Assembly (NCBI RefSeq): GCF_016808335.1
Contig: NC_053136.1
Span: forward strand, 1,284,531 to 1,348,530
Direction of reading: 5' to 3'
DNA: 64,000 nt
Source of the DNA: Panicum virgatum
Lineage: Eukaryota; Streptophyta; Magnoliopsida; Poales; Poaceae
Numbering within the stretch: position 1 is the stretch's first letter; every line of letters begins with the position of its first letter. Shown piece by piece: positions 43,500 through 54,909 of this stretch. A program made the position numbers and the translations under genes. A model generated the notes under the pieces. It did no database searches. It saw only the letters and a program-made list of their open reading frames with translations, and had not been told where the DNA came from.

Positions 43500-44547
43500 T
43501 GTTGTGGGGTTTGTAGGGTACCCATAGCCGGGTGGCGGAGCGCACCCGCCTATTCCCAGTGAGGGAGGACTCTGGGAAGTACCTTGGTGATTGGGTTGAT
43601 CTAGCTTTGGGAGGAAGCTCACAAGAACACACGATTTAGAGTGGTTCGGGCCGCCGGAGCGTAATACCCTACGTCCACTGGGAGATGTATTGTATGAACC
43701 TATCCTCCCCAGGCCTTGGCTTTCACCCAGCCTGAGGTCTTCTAGCGGCGCCCCCTCCTTTTATAGATCAAGGGGGAGCGGATACATCGGACATTGGGCC
43801 CCGACAAGTGGGCCCAACGTGCTATGCGGCATACTGTGCAGAGTACTTGAAAGACTACAGTGGTTACGAATCTTTCCTCCGATACGCGTACTGCTGCTCC
43901 TCTGACTCAGGGGGGTCTTCTTCTGTCCCGTCAGCTAGGCGCCCGTTGGAGTAGCGTAGCTTGCGGCGTGGCCTGCTGAGGCTATTATGTAGCGTCATAA
44001 TGGGCGAAGCCGAGCCGTCGTGTCCATCTGTTACGGCAGACTGGCAGACGCGGTATGGGCGGCGCCAGCGGCTCCACTATCTTGGTAATACGCGATCAAT
44101 AGTGCCCCCCGGTCAAAGAATCGCCTCGGCTTCTGCTACATCAATGTGGACGTCCACCTACTGCAATGAATGCAGTGGTGGGTGAGGCCTTATATGGAGA
44201 CCAAGCGGCCTTGTATACGTGTCCGTGCTAGCCGACACGTGTCGGCTCCGGACCACCCCAAGGCAGGGCGTCGACTTCTTCCCTTAGCGAGGGGTCCGGT
44301 TACTATACAGGTGGTCCAGGCTCCACGGGAGGTCCGGAGCCCCGGCTGTTTGGGCTGAGCGCCCGCCTTTCCTGGGACACACAGCGTTCCCGGACCTTTC
44401 CAGTTGTGAGACAGGTCCGGGGCCGTTGTCGAGAGAGACAGGACTCCGGACCACAGGGGTCCGGATGTTTGGACGTAACCAAGGATAACTACATGGCCCT
44501 TGCCTAGACACAGCAAGAGGGGGTACCCCAGTTCTGGGGTACCGACA
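43500..44547 (+). repeat. 3' LTR of the nested element
   Basis: Begins TGTTGTGGGGTTTGTAGGG after GGCGCCAAA, and ends ACCGACA followed by TTATC. Confidence 0.93.
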
Positions 44548-45420
44548 TTATCTATCTTATAGCTCCCAATATAATTTTTACATGTAATAAAGAACATCTA
44601 AGTTGGCATGTAGGAATTTCAAGAATTTTCGAATAGATTTGGTATTTTCTACCATTTAAATGAATTTATGCATGCTTATTGAAAGAAATTACAAATTTAA
44701 ATGTTTGTTAGGGATAATTAAAACATATACCTCCAACCTTATTATAAAATAATAATAATAATATTCTCGGATGCTCCGCACATATGCCCGGATACTCCGA
44801 ACAAGGATTCGGACATCCGATTTACACGTCCGGATACTCCGGGTATATGTCCGGATACTCCGAGGTCAACCACACTATGCAATTGTTTTTTAATAATTCA
44901 TAGATTTTATGCAGGATATCATGTTTAAGATTTATTGCTTAGCATTTTAAATACCTAGGGTGTCACAAAAATAAATTATATTTGTAATTTTTATTCATTT
45001 ATATAATTGGTTACACAAAAAATACATTTGAAATACATATAAAAGGAAATTTGGACTCAATATGATGAATTAAGTGCATAAACGTATATTCAATTTAACA
45101 AAGTGATATAAACTACAAAAATTTAATTTTGGATGGTCAAAATAACATATATTTACATATTTAATTAATTTATTTAATTTTTTACATCATGTAAAACACG
45201 TACAAAAGGAAATATGAGAGCAGTTGGTATTTGACTATTTAGTGTCGGGCCGAATTCCTGCTCGGTACTAATGAGCCTCCACGAAATTTTCCCGCCAAAG
45301 GAGATAGTTTAGTACCAGGCCAAATCCCGGCCCTGTACTAATGAGCCTCCACGAATTTTTTTCCGCCAATGGAGGCAATTTAGTACGGGGCGTAACCAAG
45401 GCCCGGTACTAAAGTGATGC

Positions 45421-45423
<3 letters not shown>

Positions 45424-45484
<61 letters not shown>
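45424..45484. repeat. (TA)n microsatellite
   Basis: About 30 TA units inside the CACTA-type element. They create a spurious Ile-Tyr repeat ORF. Confidence 0.95.
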
Positions 45485-45486
<2 letters not shown>

Positions 45487-46190
45487 AACTTAGCGTTTCG
45501 ATCTCCAGTCCCCTCTCTTTCTCGTTACCGTCTTCGATCCATCTCTGCGCCGCTCCTCCTCTGCGCTGTCGGTCCGCCTCCGCCTCCGCGTCTTCGGTCC
45601 ACCTCCGTGCCTCCGTGCCGCTCCTCCCCCACGCCCACGCGAGTCCCCGTCTCGGCGCCGCCCGCCGCTCCGCGTCACGACCTCCTCCTCCCATCCAGGT
45701 GGGTGGCCAGCAAAGGTCTTTATCTCTTCATCCTTTCCCTTCTCCTTTTTCTCTTATCTCTTCTCTTTTTCCTTCTCCCTTCTCTCCTCTCTCGAGCAGG
45801 CGGGTGGATCCTCAGGCGGCGCCCCCCTGCGTGGCATGTGGGCAGGTGCGGCTCGGCCACAATGGCGGAGACGCGCGCGGGATCGGCCAGACTGCGTCGG
45901 CGGAGAATTTTTTCGTTTTCAGATATGTAGTTGAATGCTGAATTTTCCCTGTTGAATCTCTCTTGTTGCATATTTTTTTCTTGTAATCTTGAATCTTTGT
46001 AATCTTGTCTTAAATGTTGGAATGTTGTAATCTAAATGAAGCTTTTCCGGCTCCAAACCCCTTCCTGCTTATCTATTTTTTCTCTGTTCTTGACGAACAT
46101 TGAAGAACAGAGGAGAAAGTTGAGCAGACGGTGGTAGAAAGGAAAAGAAGAGGAGAAAGAGAGAAGGAGAAACAACCTGATTTTTTTTGC
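45485..46190. other. GC-rich exon-like block inside the CACTA element
   Basis: CT-rich then GC-rich sequence resembling a plant 5' leader and first exon, bounded on both sides by CACTA subterminal repeats. Possibly captured host sequence; no protein family recognised. Confidence 0.35.
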
Positions 46191-46683
46191 ACCAAAATTT
46201 CTTTAGTACTGGCGGGTGTCCGTGACCAATACTAAAATGCTGCACCACGAGTCCTACGTGGCGAGCAGTTTAGCACCGATTAGGCCGACTGGTACTAAGA
46301 GCATACGCACTTAGTACCGAAAACGCGGTACCGGGCGGGGTGCCGGCACTAACCGGGGGTTCCCCGTACTAGTGTGGATTTTTCTAGCAGTGTTACCTTT
46401 GAGCATGACCGGCAAGGAATAAGCATCATAGGTACTTAGCAGTTATGATGGCGGATATTGCATCCATGGGCAATTATTTTTTTCTGTTGCCAAACATCTA
46501 ACAAATGTGTTCAATTAAATCTTTTTCAGTTGGGTATGTGTTTCATGATACGGATATTGCCCCTTCTACGTAACATTTCAGAGAACATGGAGCCACCATC
46601 CTTCTTTAATTCAGAAGGGAGAGCAATTGATGGTGGCTCTAGTGGTCTTTTCACAATCTTAGTCAGCCCTTATATAGCCAAAT

Positions 46684-47134
46684 TCTGGATAACCCCCTAA
46701 ACTATAACTTGGTTCAATTTACCCATAAACTATGTTATTTAGTTTATTTTACCCCGTAACATAATTTATCTTTTTTTATTTCTCCATACACAAGTTAAAT
46801 TTTAATTTCAAATTTTGCAGGGTAGTAGTGGACATCACAATGCATATTTAGAAAAAGTTTTATAATTTTCCCCATTAGTTTTCATATAATTTTGTGCTCC
46901 AATAATTAATTTGTTTATTAAATTTCCTAAACTATCAATATAATGATAAAAAATTATGATTTATTTTTGTAACATGTGTTATGGTGTGTAATATTATGTT
47001 ACAAAATTTCAACTTAAAACTCCACCTATGCATGGAGAAATGAAAAAGACAAATTATATTAGAGGGTAATTTGAACGAAATGGTATAGTTCGGGGGTAAA
47101 ATGAACCAAACAATATTTTAGGGGGTTATCCAGA
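46684..47134. mobile_element. Long-TIR MITE, about 450 bp
   Basis: Left TCTGGATAACCCCCTAAACT and right (reverse complement) TCTGGATAACCCCCTAAAAT. The inverted similarity runs on for about 85 bp through 'TTGGTTCAATTTACCC'. AT-rich core, no ORF. No convincing target duplication was found, so the superfamily is open (Mutator-like is a guess). Confidence 0.8.
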
Positions 47135-47139
47135 CTTTG

Positions 47140-48990
47140 ACTATAGTTGAGGGGAATAATTTAGACTTTTTCTATATTTTAAATTTAAAATTATTTAAGA
47201 TTAGAGCTCGGATCTTTTAGGCCCCAGTCCTTTACCAGCCCTACTGGCCATATGTTCATTCAACTCAACAGAAAATTCGACCATCTCCTCATCTTCGCTT
47301 ATCAGATTGTGGAGTATGACTCCTGGCCGGGAACATTTTTATTAAATGCAAAACAACAAAAACAAAAAAAAGAAGTGAGAAGTTTTTACCTAATTATCTT
47401 GGTTATCTAGCGTGCATATGCACCTGTGTAAGACAAGTACAACATCAGAGAACTGTTAGATAAGTTACCTAATTTCTTAAATATATATAGTAGGAGCTGT
47501 TATTGAAATCAAATCGTAGATTACAAAAGCAATACGTCATTTGTTTTGCCAAATATGCTCTCCCGAATGCACTTGAAAACCATAACATGCTCAGCTAGTC
47601 AGCTTTGACATCTTGTGGCATTCCACTAGTATCTTTCATGATCATGAGTGTTGCATATGTTTCCAGCGGAATTTTTTTTATTTTAATCCTTTTTAATTTA
47701 ATATTTTAATGATAGCCCATACATATCTAAATTTCCAAGAACTAGCCCTTTTGGTCGCGCCAAATCTCGTGGTGCGACTCCCTGAAGGGTCACGCCACAT
47801 GCTTCGGCGCGACCAAACTGCCACGCTGGTACACGCGTGCCAGCGGTCCTGACATGGCAAGGCTGAGTCGCACCACATGCTTTGGCGCGACTGAGTCGCG
47901 CCATGCGCCGTGGCGCGACTCAGCCTAATACAGGTCCACCCGGCCAGCCTCCTCTTCCTTCTCCTCCCATTCTTTTTTCCTCCACTCCTCACTCGACCTG
48001 ACCTCCATGGCGCCGCCACTCCCCCTCCCCCTCTAGATCCACTCCATCCTCCACCCAATTCGAAGGGGAAACAAAGGGAAATTGATCCTTGAAGGTAACT
48101 CCTCCATTATAACCGATAGGTTTTACTCTATTTCGTGGATTTTTTAGGGTTTGAGTTGGTTAGGGTTTAGATAGGGTTTGACCCGAGCGCGCCCCTACCA
48201 CCGGAGCCGTGCGCTGGCGCGCCGCCGCGGCAAACCCAGTGCGCCTCAGCTCGCTGGCATCTCGCCCCGTCGTCCGCAAGCACGTCTGCTAGCGCAGCTA
48301 TTTCCGCGCAGGTACGCACTGCTCCCTCCTCTCTGTATCTTTGCCCTCTCCGTCCCTTTGCCCTTAATTTCGCTTCAGTCTGTTTGTGACATTTTCAATT
48401 CCTTTGCAGGCAATTTTGTCATTTTGCTTTCCTTATTTCTGCAAAACAAACCAAATGATAATAAGTGAACACGAACCCAAAGTGTAGACAATGCTTTTAT
48501 AAACAAAGATGCATATAGACAATCGCAGCAGCACCAATTAGGACATTGTTTTTCTTTTCTTTGGACAAACTTGCAACTAGCATCCAAATACCTAGCAAAC
48601 TTCTTGCGTGGCTAACGAAATTCAAAGCGCAAACTACCAGCAGCCAAATGTCCGGAACCACAACTTGTTACAAAAATTTGTTTGCCCCTCCTTGCCTCCC
48701 AAATCCTACTTAGACCCTCAGAAGCTAGGGAGTTTGATGACCTCTTCCTTGGTTGTTACATAGAAAAAATGATAAAATTTATGACATTAGTCATAGAAGG
48801 AACCACAATACTTATGCTAGGGATATACCTGCTTCACGAACACTGCTAGGGAAATGCCGCTCTACCCTCTTCTGGAAATATTTTACGATGAGCGGCACCG
48901 TGGCAATATACATGAGGAGCGTACGGAGGTAAACTTGTAATTGATTTTTTTTTGTATTCGATCACTTATTCAATTTTAGTTGATTATAAA
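47140..48990. other. Intergenic with repeated GCGCGAC words, no gene seen
   Basis: 47750-47935 holds repeated inverted words 'GGCGCGACC/GTCGCGCC' spaced through about 180 bp. 48180-48320 is a short GC-rich block. Small ORFs on both strands lack domains. Probably TE debris. Confidence 0.4.
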
Positions 48991-49011
48991 GTTGAATGAT
49001 ATGTTTGTAGG

Positions 49012-50125
49012 TTTTGAAGCCTCTACGTCCCCGCCTTCACAAGCCTCTCATGTGGGACGATAGGTACGCACCGTACCTCAAATGTAGGAATGGCAACGGG
49101 TCGGGTTCGGTTCGGGTGGAGTGTTTGGGCACCCAAAACCGAAACCCGAACTTATAACCTGAATCCGCCCCGAACTTCATTTCGGATCGAAATTCATCCC
49201 CAAAACCGAAACCTGCGGATAACTGAAACCCGACGGATAATCCGAAACCCGAATTCATCCTATGGATTAGCAATAGCATGGGGAAAACCAAGCTGCAGCA
49301 AGCTAGCTCATATAGATCAGAAGCTGCACGGCATGCAGGTGCAGCAAACGAATCAGAAGCTGCACTGCACAGATCAGAAGCTCCTCGTCTTGTGGCTTGT
49401 CACTGTCCCTGTCCTCCTCCTTGTTGACGGTGTAGAGCACCCACGAGGCAGGGGCCGGTCCCACGCACCGCTCCCGTGTGCGTCTGGGGCTACCAGCTGC
49501 GTGCGTCCGCGGCGGCGCGCCCTCCGTGCGGGGCACGGGCGGCCTCCGCCCCCCGCCGTGTGCTGTGCCGTGCGAGGTGGGTGGGCGGGCGCGCCGGCGC
49601 CTGCGCATGCGGGGCGACGCGGGCAGGCGGCGCGCCGGCGCCTGCGCGTGCGGGGCAGGGCAGGCAGGCGGTGCGCCAGCGCCGAGCGCGATGCGGGCCG
49701 CGAGGATGCGAGATGCGGAGGCGCAGAGGCAGCAGGCGGGCGACGGGTGAGGGGCTGAGGGTCAGGATAGGGTTTCCAGGTTTATATAGTTAGGCAAATT
49801 TTAGAACCCGCCCCAAACCCGAAATACTTCGGGTATCCGAACGCGCAAATCCGCGGGCAAAAATTAAAAACCGAACCCGAAACCCGCGGACCCGAAATCC
49901 GCGGATATCCACCCCGAACCCGCCCCGCTGCCATCCTTACTCAAACGGCTGGATTCGTCCCTTTGGCATGGTTGGTCAAGGAGGGGCTCCTCAAGATGGA
50001 TAATGCAGCTTTGATAGCACTTAGTGGACCGGTGGAGGCCTGACACACATATTCCACCTTCTGGCCGGTGAGATGACAGTAACACTTCAATATGTGACCA
50101 TGCTTAGGGATATATAATGGGGTTG
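49012..50125 (+). pseudogene. Plant mobile domain (PMD/MAIN-like) pseudogene, split by a hAT element
   Basis: A fragment before the insertion reads 'LMWDDRYAPYLK'. After it comes 'FVPLAWLVKEGLLKMDNAAL', then 'VDRWRPDTH' and 'FHLLAGEMTVTLQYVTML' in shifted frames. These are hallmarks of the plant mobile domain shared by MAIN-type nuclear proteins and many TE-encoded proteins. Frameshifts near 50020 and 50045, early stops, and the 855-bp insertion at 49085 make it non-functional. Only the N-terminal part of the domain remains. A TE origin is as likely as a host one. Confidence 0.7.
49085..49939. mobile_element. hAT-type element with GC-rich cargo
   Basis: The ends TAGGAATGGCAACGGGTCGG and (reverse complement) TAAGGATGGCAGCGGGGCGG match the MITE at 614-1121. 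The flanks CTCAAATG (49077-49084) and CTCAAACG (49940-49947) are an 8-bp duplication with one mismatch. Unlike the 508-bp relative, it carries a GC-rich block of about 500 bp (49300-49790) between the shared termini, open in several frames, which looks like captured sequence. Confidence 0.88.
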
Positions 50126-50271
50126 ATGTGGGGAGAAGCTCAATCGATCGAGTACTGGTGGAGAAGGGTTCTAGTTTTAGGAGAAAATTTGGCGCGGAAT
50201 CACTGATATTGACGCCAACTATCGTGCTTGGAATTGGGGGAAAATCGGCTGGAGCGCGCAAGTGGTGGGCA

Positions 50272-50420
50272 CAGGGGCGTAGACAGGGGGGCAGGGGCCT
50301 GGCCCCCCTATGGCTCCTAAATTTACATTGAAAATTCAAATTTTGATTAAATTTTTATATAAATTAGTATGATTGGCCCCCTAATAATGAAAAAAAATAA
50401 ATTCCTGGCTCTGCCCCTAG
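50272..50420. mobile_element. Small MITE with CAGGGGCG ends
   Basis: The left CAGGGGCGTAGACAGG and right CCTGGCTCTGCCCCTA ends are imperfect inverted repeats around an AT-rich core of about 150 bp. No clear duplication beyond GTGGT on both sides. Confidence 0.6.
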
Positions 50421-50670
50421 GTGGTCATATTATTATATATATACCTGCGCGCTCTACCAATATATATAAATCTGCAGGAAGAGAGTGCAGGGTGGTCTGA
50501 TGATTTTGCAGAAAGTTTATTTGGTGCGCCTTTAACTTTGGTGTGATTTGATCTAAAAAAAACTTTGGTGTGATTTTAAAACCAGTAGCAGCAGTTACTT
50601 GACTGGCAAGCTAACCGACCTTCCGCAGTTTCGGGTCACGGACGCGCGTAGGAATCGGGCTCAGTGCATA

Positions 50671-50880
50671 CCGAAATCCTGCTTTGGTGGGCTTCCCCCG
50701 AGGTGACACCGAAGGTCTACCTCCTTTCGTGCCCACGTCCCAGTCAAGCTAATAATTAGTAAGGGCCGGGTGTGACCGAAATCCTGCTTTGGTGGGCTTC
50801 CCCCAAGGTGACACCGAAGGTCTACCTGCTTTCGTGCACACGTCCCAGTCAAGCTAATAATTGGTAAGGGCCGGGTGTGA
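50671..50880. repeat. 105-bp tandem duplication
   Basis: Two head-to-tail 105-bp units, starting CCGAAATCCTGCTTTGG at 50671 and 50776, differing at a handful of bases. Confidence 0.93.
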
Positions 50881-50886
50881 AATTGA

Positions 50887-51239
50887 GGCTCTGTTTTGAT
50901 ATTTATCTATAAATCCCATAAATGTAAAAAAACATCACATCGAATATTTTGATACATGTATGAAATACTAAATGAAGTCTATTTATAAAATTTTTTATAT
51001 GGATGTGCTATAAATCGCGAGACGAATCTAATGAGTCTACTTAATTCATGATTTACAACAGTGATATTACAGTAACCATCCACTAATTATGAATTAATCA
51101 TGGATTAATTAGCATCATTAGATTCATCTCGCGATTTACACCCATCTGTGCAAAAAGTTCTGTAAATAGGCTTCATTTAGTACTTCAAATTAGCAAGATT
51201 CCGTCGCAAAAATTTTTTACGCTCTATCTAAACACGGCC
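50887..51239. mobile_element. MITE of the GGCCNTGTTT family (copy 2)
   Basis: GGCTCTGTTTTGATATTT at the left; the right end on the reverse strand reads GGCCGTGTTTAGATAG. It shares the inner words 'CGAGACGAATCTAATGAG' and 'ATGATTTACAACAGTGAT' with the copy at 31519 in diverged form. Confidence 0.8.
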
Positions 51240-51286
51240 TCAAAGAGGAAGCAGCCAGCGTGCAGAGAGCTAGCCCCCTATATAAG

Positions 51287-51990
51287 TGTCGGGTACCATG
51301 ACTAGGGGCACCCTAATTAGGGGATTAAAATTGCCCTAAAAATCCAAACATGTGTTTGGCAACCGGGCCCACGAAGGCCTACAGCCTCCTTCCAATCTGG
51401 AAAAAAAATAAAAGGACTCAAAGAAACCCAACACGCGGCCCACGTACGCAGTGCGGCCCATCCGCACCCCCCTCGGACCAGCGGGGTGATCTCCGCCTCG
51501 CTCGAGGGCTCCCCGCTGAAGCCCTCGACCGCGCACCGCGCCTCCGCCTCGCTCGAGGGTAGCGAGCCTACCATCGGGGAGGCGGATCGTCTCCGCCTCG
51601 CTCGAGGGTAGCGAGCCTGCCCTCGAGAAAGCAGAACGTCTCCGCCTCGCTCGAGGCCACCCCTCGACGGAAAAGACAAACGGTCATTCCGCTCACCCGC
51701 CAGCCGTACGGAGGCATTAAATACCAACTACTCCTCCACAGCGCTCGGGTCAGAAGGCGTCAGGCCACCATTTCCCACAGTGGCTGTGACCGGAGTCTTG
51801 TCTGCCAACTCCGGTCACTGCTCCGCCATTCCGGACGCTGTGGCGACACTGTGGGAACCTGAGACGCAGTGCAAGATGTGCTCGGCACTGTTCCAGCTAC
51901 TATGCTGCCAACTCCCCATACATCGTTCGTACTTTTCCTTCCGCTGAGCCCTCGAACGGTATGGGCATGACCCTCGAACGGCATAGTGGT
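51287..51990 (+). mobile_element. LTR-like fragment with CTCGCTCGAGG repeats
   Basis: Starts TGTCGGGTACCATGACTAGG, a typical grass LTR opening, preceded by ATAAG. Three to four copies of TCTCCGCCTCGCTCGAGG lie between 51490 and 51655. No matching end or target duplication was found, so it is a truncated LTR or solo-LTR remnant. Confidence 0.55.
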
Positions 51991-52369
51991 TTGGCTAAAA
52001 CACAGACTAAATCATTAATGCTAGATCCTCCTTTTTTTTCTCATAGAATTCCTTGAAACATGTGCATCAGCTGGCAGTAAGCTAACAGTCTATTTTTCTT
52101 CTCTCTTCTCTTTTCTCCTCCGACTCAGCACAAAAATAATGTGGCAACTCTTATAGTTTGCTTATATCACTCTATAATATTTGCCCTCATGCGGGAGAGA
52201 CTACTGTGGTGGTGAATGGCATATGCACCACAAATGTTTGACGGCGAATCAGGACAGCAGAGGACAATCTCTGGGGGCAGCGCTCTTGCAGTGACCGGTC
52301 CCGGTCCCACCAGCTGCAAGAACAATCTCGTTGCTGGCTGATGCTGTGCTGCCGGGAGATGAGCATGGA
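51991..52369. other. Intergenic, nothing recognised
   Basis: Mixed-composition sequence without ORFs or clear repeats. Confidence 0.4.
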
Positions 52370-52672
52370 TGGAGTATTAAATTTAGACGCAAAATTTAAA
52401 ATTTTAAAACTATTTTAGATAAAATAAAAAATTAATTGCATAGTTTGTTTGTAAATTATGATATGAAACTAATGAGCCTAATTAGGCCATAATTAGATAT
52501 TAAATTGCTACAGTAAAATTGCAGTAAACATGTGCTAATGACAGATTAATTAGTCTTAATAAATTCATCTCGTAGTTTACAGACAAGTTTTATAATTAAT
52601 TTATATTTAATATCTCAAATGTGCAAAAATTCTCTTTCAAAAACTTTCCGTTTCGTATCTAAACAAGGGCTC
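52370..52672. mobile_element. MITE of the same family (copy 3, left end lost)
   Basis: The right end on the reverse strand reads GAGCCCTTGTTTAGATAC. The interior has 'AAACTAATGAGCCTAATTAGG' and 'TTGCTACAGTAAAATTGCAG'. The left terminal repeat is missing or diverged. Confidence 0.65.
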
Positions 52673-52986
52673 AGTAAAATATCCTCCGGTGATGATGATT
52701 CATCGCCTGTTTGGTCCGACGTCTCCCAGCAACTGGTGCGATGGGGCTTCGCTAACTTCTAGATTGCTCTGAATCCATGTCTTCCGTGATCCCCTTGACC
52801 CTTTTTTTTTTATCGTAGCTAGCTAGCGCGATCCCGTTGTACTACCCTTTTACCGATGTCTTAAAATACGTTGGATCTTTAAGTGTATAAAAACCGCAGA
52901 CCAATGGAACATGGCCGTGGTGTGTAACTTTTGGTTTGGTTGGAACAGACTATTGTTTTATCCACTAGCAAGAAGCAAGATTGGAA

Positions 52987-53007
52987 CCCCCCCCCCCCCC
53001 CCCCCCC
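52987..53007. repeat. Poly(C) run of 21
   Basis: 21 consecutive C residues; the true length may be uncertain because of sequencing. Confidence 0.9.
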
Positions 53008-53034
53008 GGCAGCTGGATCTCCCGGTTCAACAAA

Positions 53035-53253
53035 GGTTCTGTTTGTTTTCACTTAGTTTATAAGCTAAGCGTGGTTGACAGAAGTGAAGATTTTCTTGTT
53101 TCTCGATTCTCGCTTTTTGTAGTTTAAATTTCTGAAGCAAATTACCACATAAGCGAAAACAAACGAAGAGTTTGATATGATTATCGCTTATTTTTGTTAT
53201 GATTATCGCTTATTTTCACCAATAAACCGATTATAATCGAAAACAAAAGACCC
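53035..53253. mobile_element. MITE with GGTTCTGTTTGTTTTC ends
   Basis: Left GGTTCTGTTTGTTTTCACTT; right reverse complement GGGTCTTTTGTTTTCGATTA. An imperfect inverted repeat around 'ATAAGCGAAAACAAAC' and 'GATTATCGCTTATTTT' words. Confidence 0.65.
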
Positions 53254-53378
53254 GAGACTTGCAGACAACACCGTCGTTGAAAGATGGGAGCGGGATTTCC
53301 ACTCAAGCTCAACCCATGGCACTACTACTGCCACTGTACGCGGTGAGGGACTGTGTTGGCGGCAGACAAACTCGATTT

Positions 53379-53630
53379 TAGAGCAAGGTTAATGATTCAG
53401 CCAACTGCTGACTATAAGGATTTTTTTTTGTAGTTTTCTATTAGCTGATTCATGTAGTAGTTCAGTTCTTCACTATTAATACATGGCTCACCTATCCCTC
53501 GCATAAATTTTCTTGGTTCTTGTGCATAAGCGGGTTGTAAGCTTACAGCCCACCTCCCTTCTCTTTTCTCTTCTCTCTCCTTCACCTCAGTATTCAACCA
53601 ACTTACAGCCCACTATAATACTTGTTCTTA
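53379..53630. mobile_element. MITE, TIR TAGAGCAAG / CTTGTTCTTA
   Basis: Left TAGAGCAAGGTTAATGATTC; right reverse complement TAAGAACAAGTATTATAGTG. The inner 'GTTGTAAGCTTACAGCC' palindrome is common in this grass MITE type. Confidence 0.55.
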
Positions 53631-53905
53631 GGACGCTGGTGGTAAACCTGTTGCATTCCACTCACTCAGGGCACAGCGGTGCCGCTTGGTTGAGAGCAGT
53701 GCTTATGATTTAACGCTGGCTAAATGCAAGTACCACGTCATACACGGTTAACTACCCAACCAACACTTTTTTTTTGAAGAAACAGAAGAGGAGGGGCCTA
53801 CTAATTAATTATATCAAAATAGGAAAAAGTCAAAGAGTCAAGTACAGTTAAGAAACAAAAATAAAGAAACAGAGAAAATCAGGGTGATTACACAGGCTTC
53901 TAGCC

Positions 53906-54909
53906 TTTTTTTTTTGCGAGAAAGGAACGTAACTTATATTAATAAAGAGGGCACCGTACATTCCCTTCTTACAGAAAGGACCCTGAGTAACATAAGAATT
54001 ATAACAAAGTCCCCCCCAACTGTTCTTCGTCTTCCTCAGCAGAGCCTGCCGCCGAAGCCTCACCCGGACAAGAGCAACACGCGCTGATACTCAAACAACC
54101 AACTTCACCAGTCGCAATCGGAGAGTGGACTCCAAACATTGGAAAACTGCAGGAGATTCTCGATGAACGAACAACAGTCGTCGAGAACCCCGATTCCGCC
54201 CCTCTCCCGCCTGCTTCCACAATCCCAGAGCACCAGGCTGCCTCCCCAACGCCAGCGAGCAGAGCACCAGCAGCAACGCCAAGGAAGAAGAACCAAACTC
54301 CTGTACGACTCACAGATCCGACGCCGGCACCGGAGTACACGCCGACGAAGGAGAGAGGGATCTGGAGTACCTTATTCCACGATGCCGACGCCGTCTCCCC
54401 CAACGATTCGTCGACGGGAACTCCAAGCCACCACCATCTACCACCACTAGAGCCGACGCCGTCGCCGCCGCCGCGAGCGCTGGAGGAGGTGAGGGGCATC
54501 AAATCCCTCACAAGGCGGCCGGAGAGGACGTCTCCGGAGCCGCATCGGGGGAGCAAAATCCCCTCCACATCGACGACGCCAGCAGCATCATCGATGGCAT
54601 GGAGAACTGAAGCCCAGCGCCCGACTTTGAAAGAAACGCCGGCCACGCCGCCGCCGCAGCCGAAGAAGTGCAGCCGGAACCCTAACCCTAGACGCCGACC
54701 AAGAAGTCAACGCCGGAAACAGTAGCACTAAGCCCTAGGACTAAGGCTATACAAGGTCCTCACGCCGAGGAGCCGGGCCCCCCTCGCCGGTCCGACGCCC
54801 CGAGGGCCACCGGAGGGGAGGGGGCCGGCGGATCGACGGAGGAAAAGGGGATCGCCCTGTGGCTACTGTAGCGAGAGGGGAAGCAAGAGGAGAGAGCCTG
54901 ATGAGTTAA
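53906..54909 (-). mobile_element. Retroposed element with poly(A) and 17-bp TSD
   Basis: On the minus strand the unit starts near 54909 with CT-rich leader sequence, contains a 215-codon frame (54646-53999) and ends with CCTTTCTCGC plus an A-run (T-run 53906-53915 on the plus strand). TACACAGGCTTCTAGCC (53889-53905) and TACACAGGCTTCTGGCC (54910-54926) form a 17-bp target duplication with one mismatch. This is the signature of LINE-driven retroposition. The encoded frame (for example 'DDAAGVVDVEGILLPRCGS') matches no family I know, and RT is absent. It is a non-autonomous LINE derivative or a processed transcript. Confidence 0.8.

Larger units (their letters stand above)
40377..44547 (+). mobile_element. 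Non-autonomous LTR retrotransposon nested in the CACTA element
   Basis: 4171 bp with LTRs at 40377-41423 and 43500-44547 and a 2.1-kb interior without protease, integrase or RT. Perfect 5-bp direct repeats TTATC flank it (40372-40376, 44548-44552). The left LTR starts AGTTGTGGGG where the right has TGTTGTGGGG, so the terminal TG has mutated. A few other substitutions separate the LTRs, so it is older than the element at 2583. No clear tRNA-like primer site was recognised after the left LTR (GTGGCCCCCGGGCCC). Confidence 0.9.
39115..46392. mobile_element. CACTA-type element, non-autonomous, with nested insert
   Basis: The right end reads ...TTTTTCTAGCAGTG at 46392, which on the other strand is CACTGCTAGAAAAA, a CACTA terminal sequence. 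Subterminal words of the 'TTAGTACCGG / CCGGTACTAA' type occur at both sides (39125-39260; 45240-45415 and 46190-46370). The interior carries repeated blocks of about 0.5 kb (from 39268, 39803 and 44640) with 'CGGATACTCCG' sub-repeats. The left terminus was not found, so the left boundary is approximate and may be truncated. No transposase. It is interrupted at 40377-44547 by an LTR element. Confidence 0.65.

Noticed and set aside
45414..45694. ORFs with Ile-Tyr runs
   Set aside because: Translation of the TA microsatellite.
47693..48058. 121-codon minus-strand ORF
   Set aside because: Built on inverted GCGCGAC repeats and a CT-rich stretch; no recognisable family.
52987..53007. Poly(C) run as a biological signal
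   Set aside because: No context suggests function; the length may be a sequencing effect.
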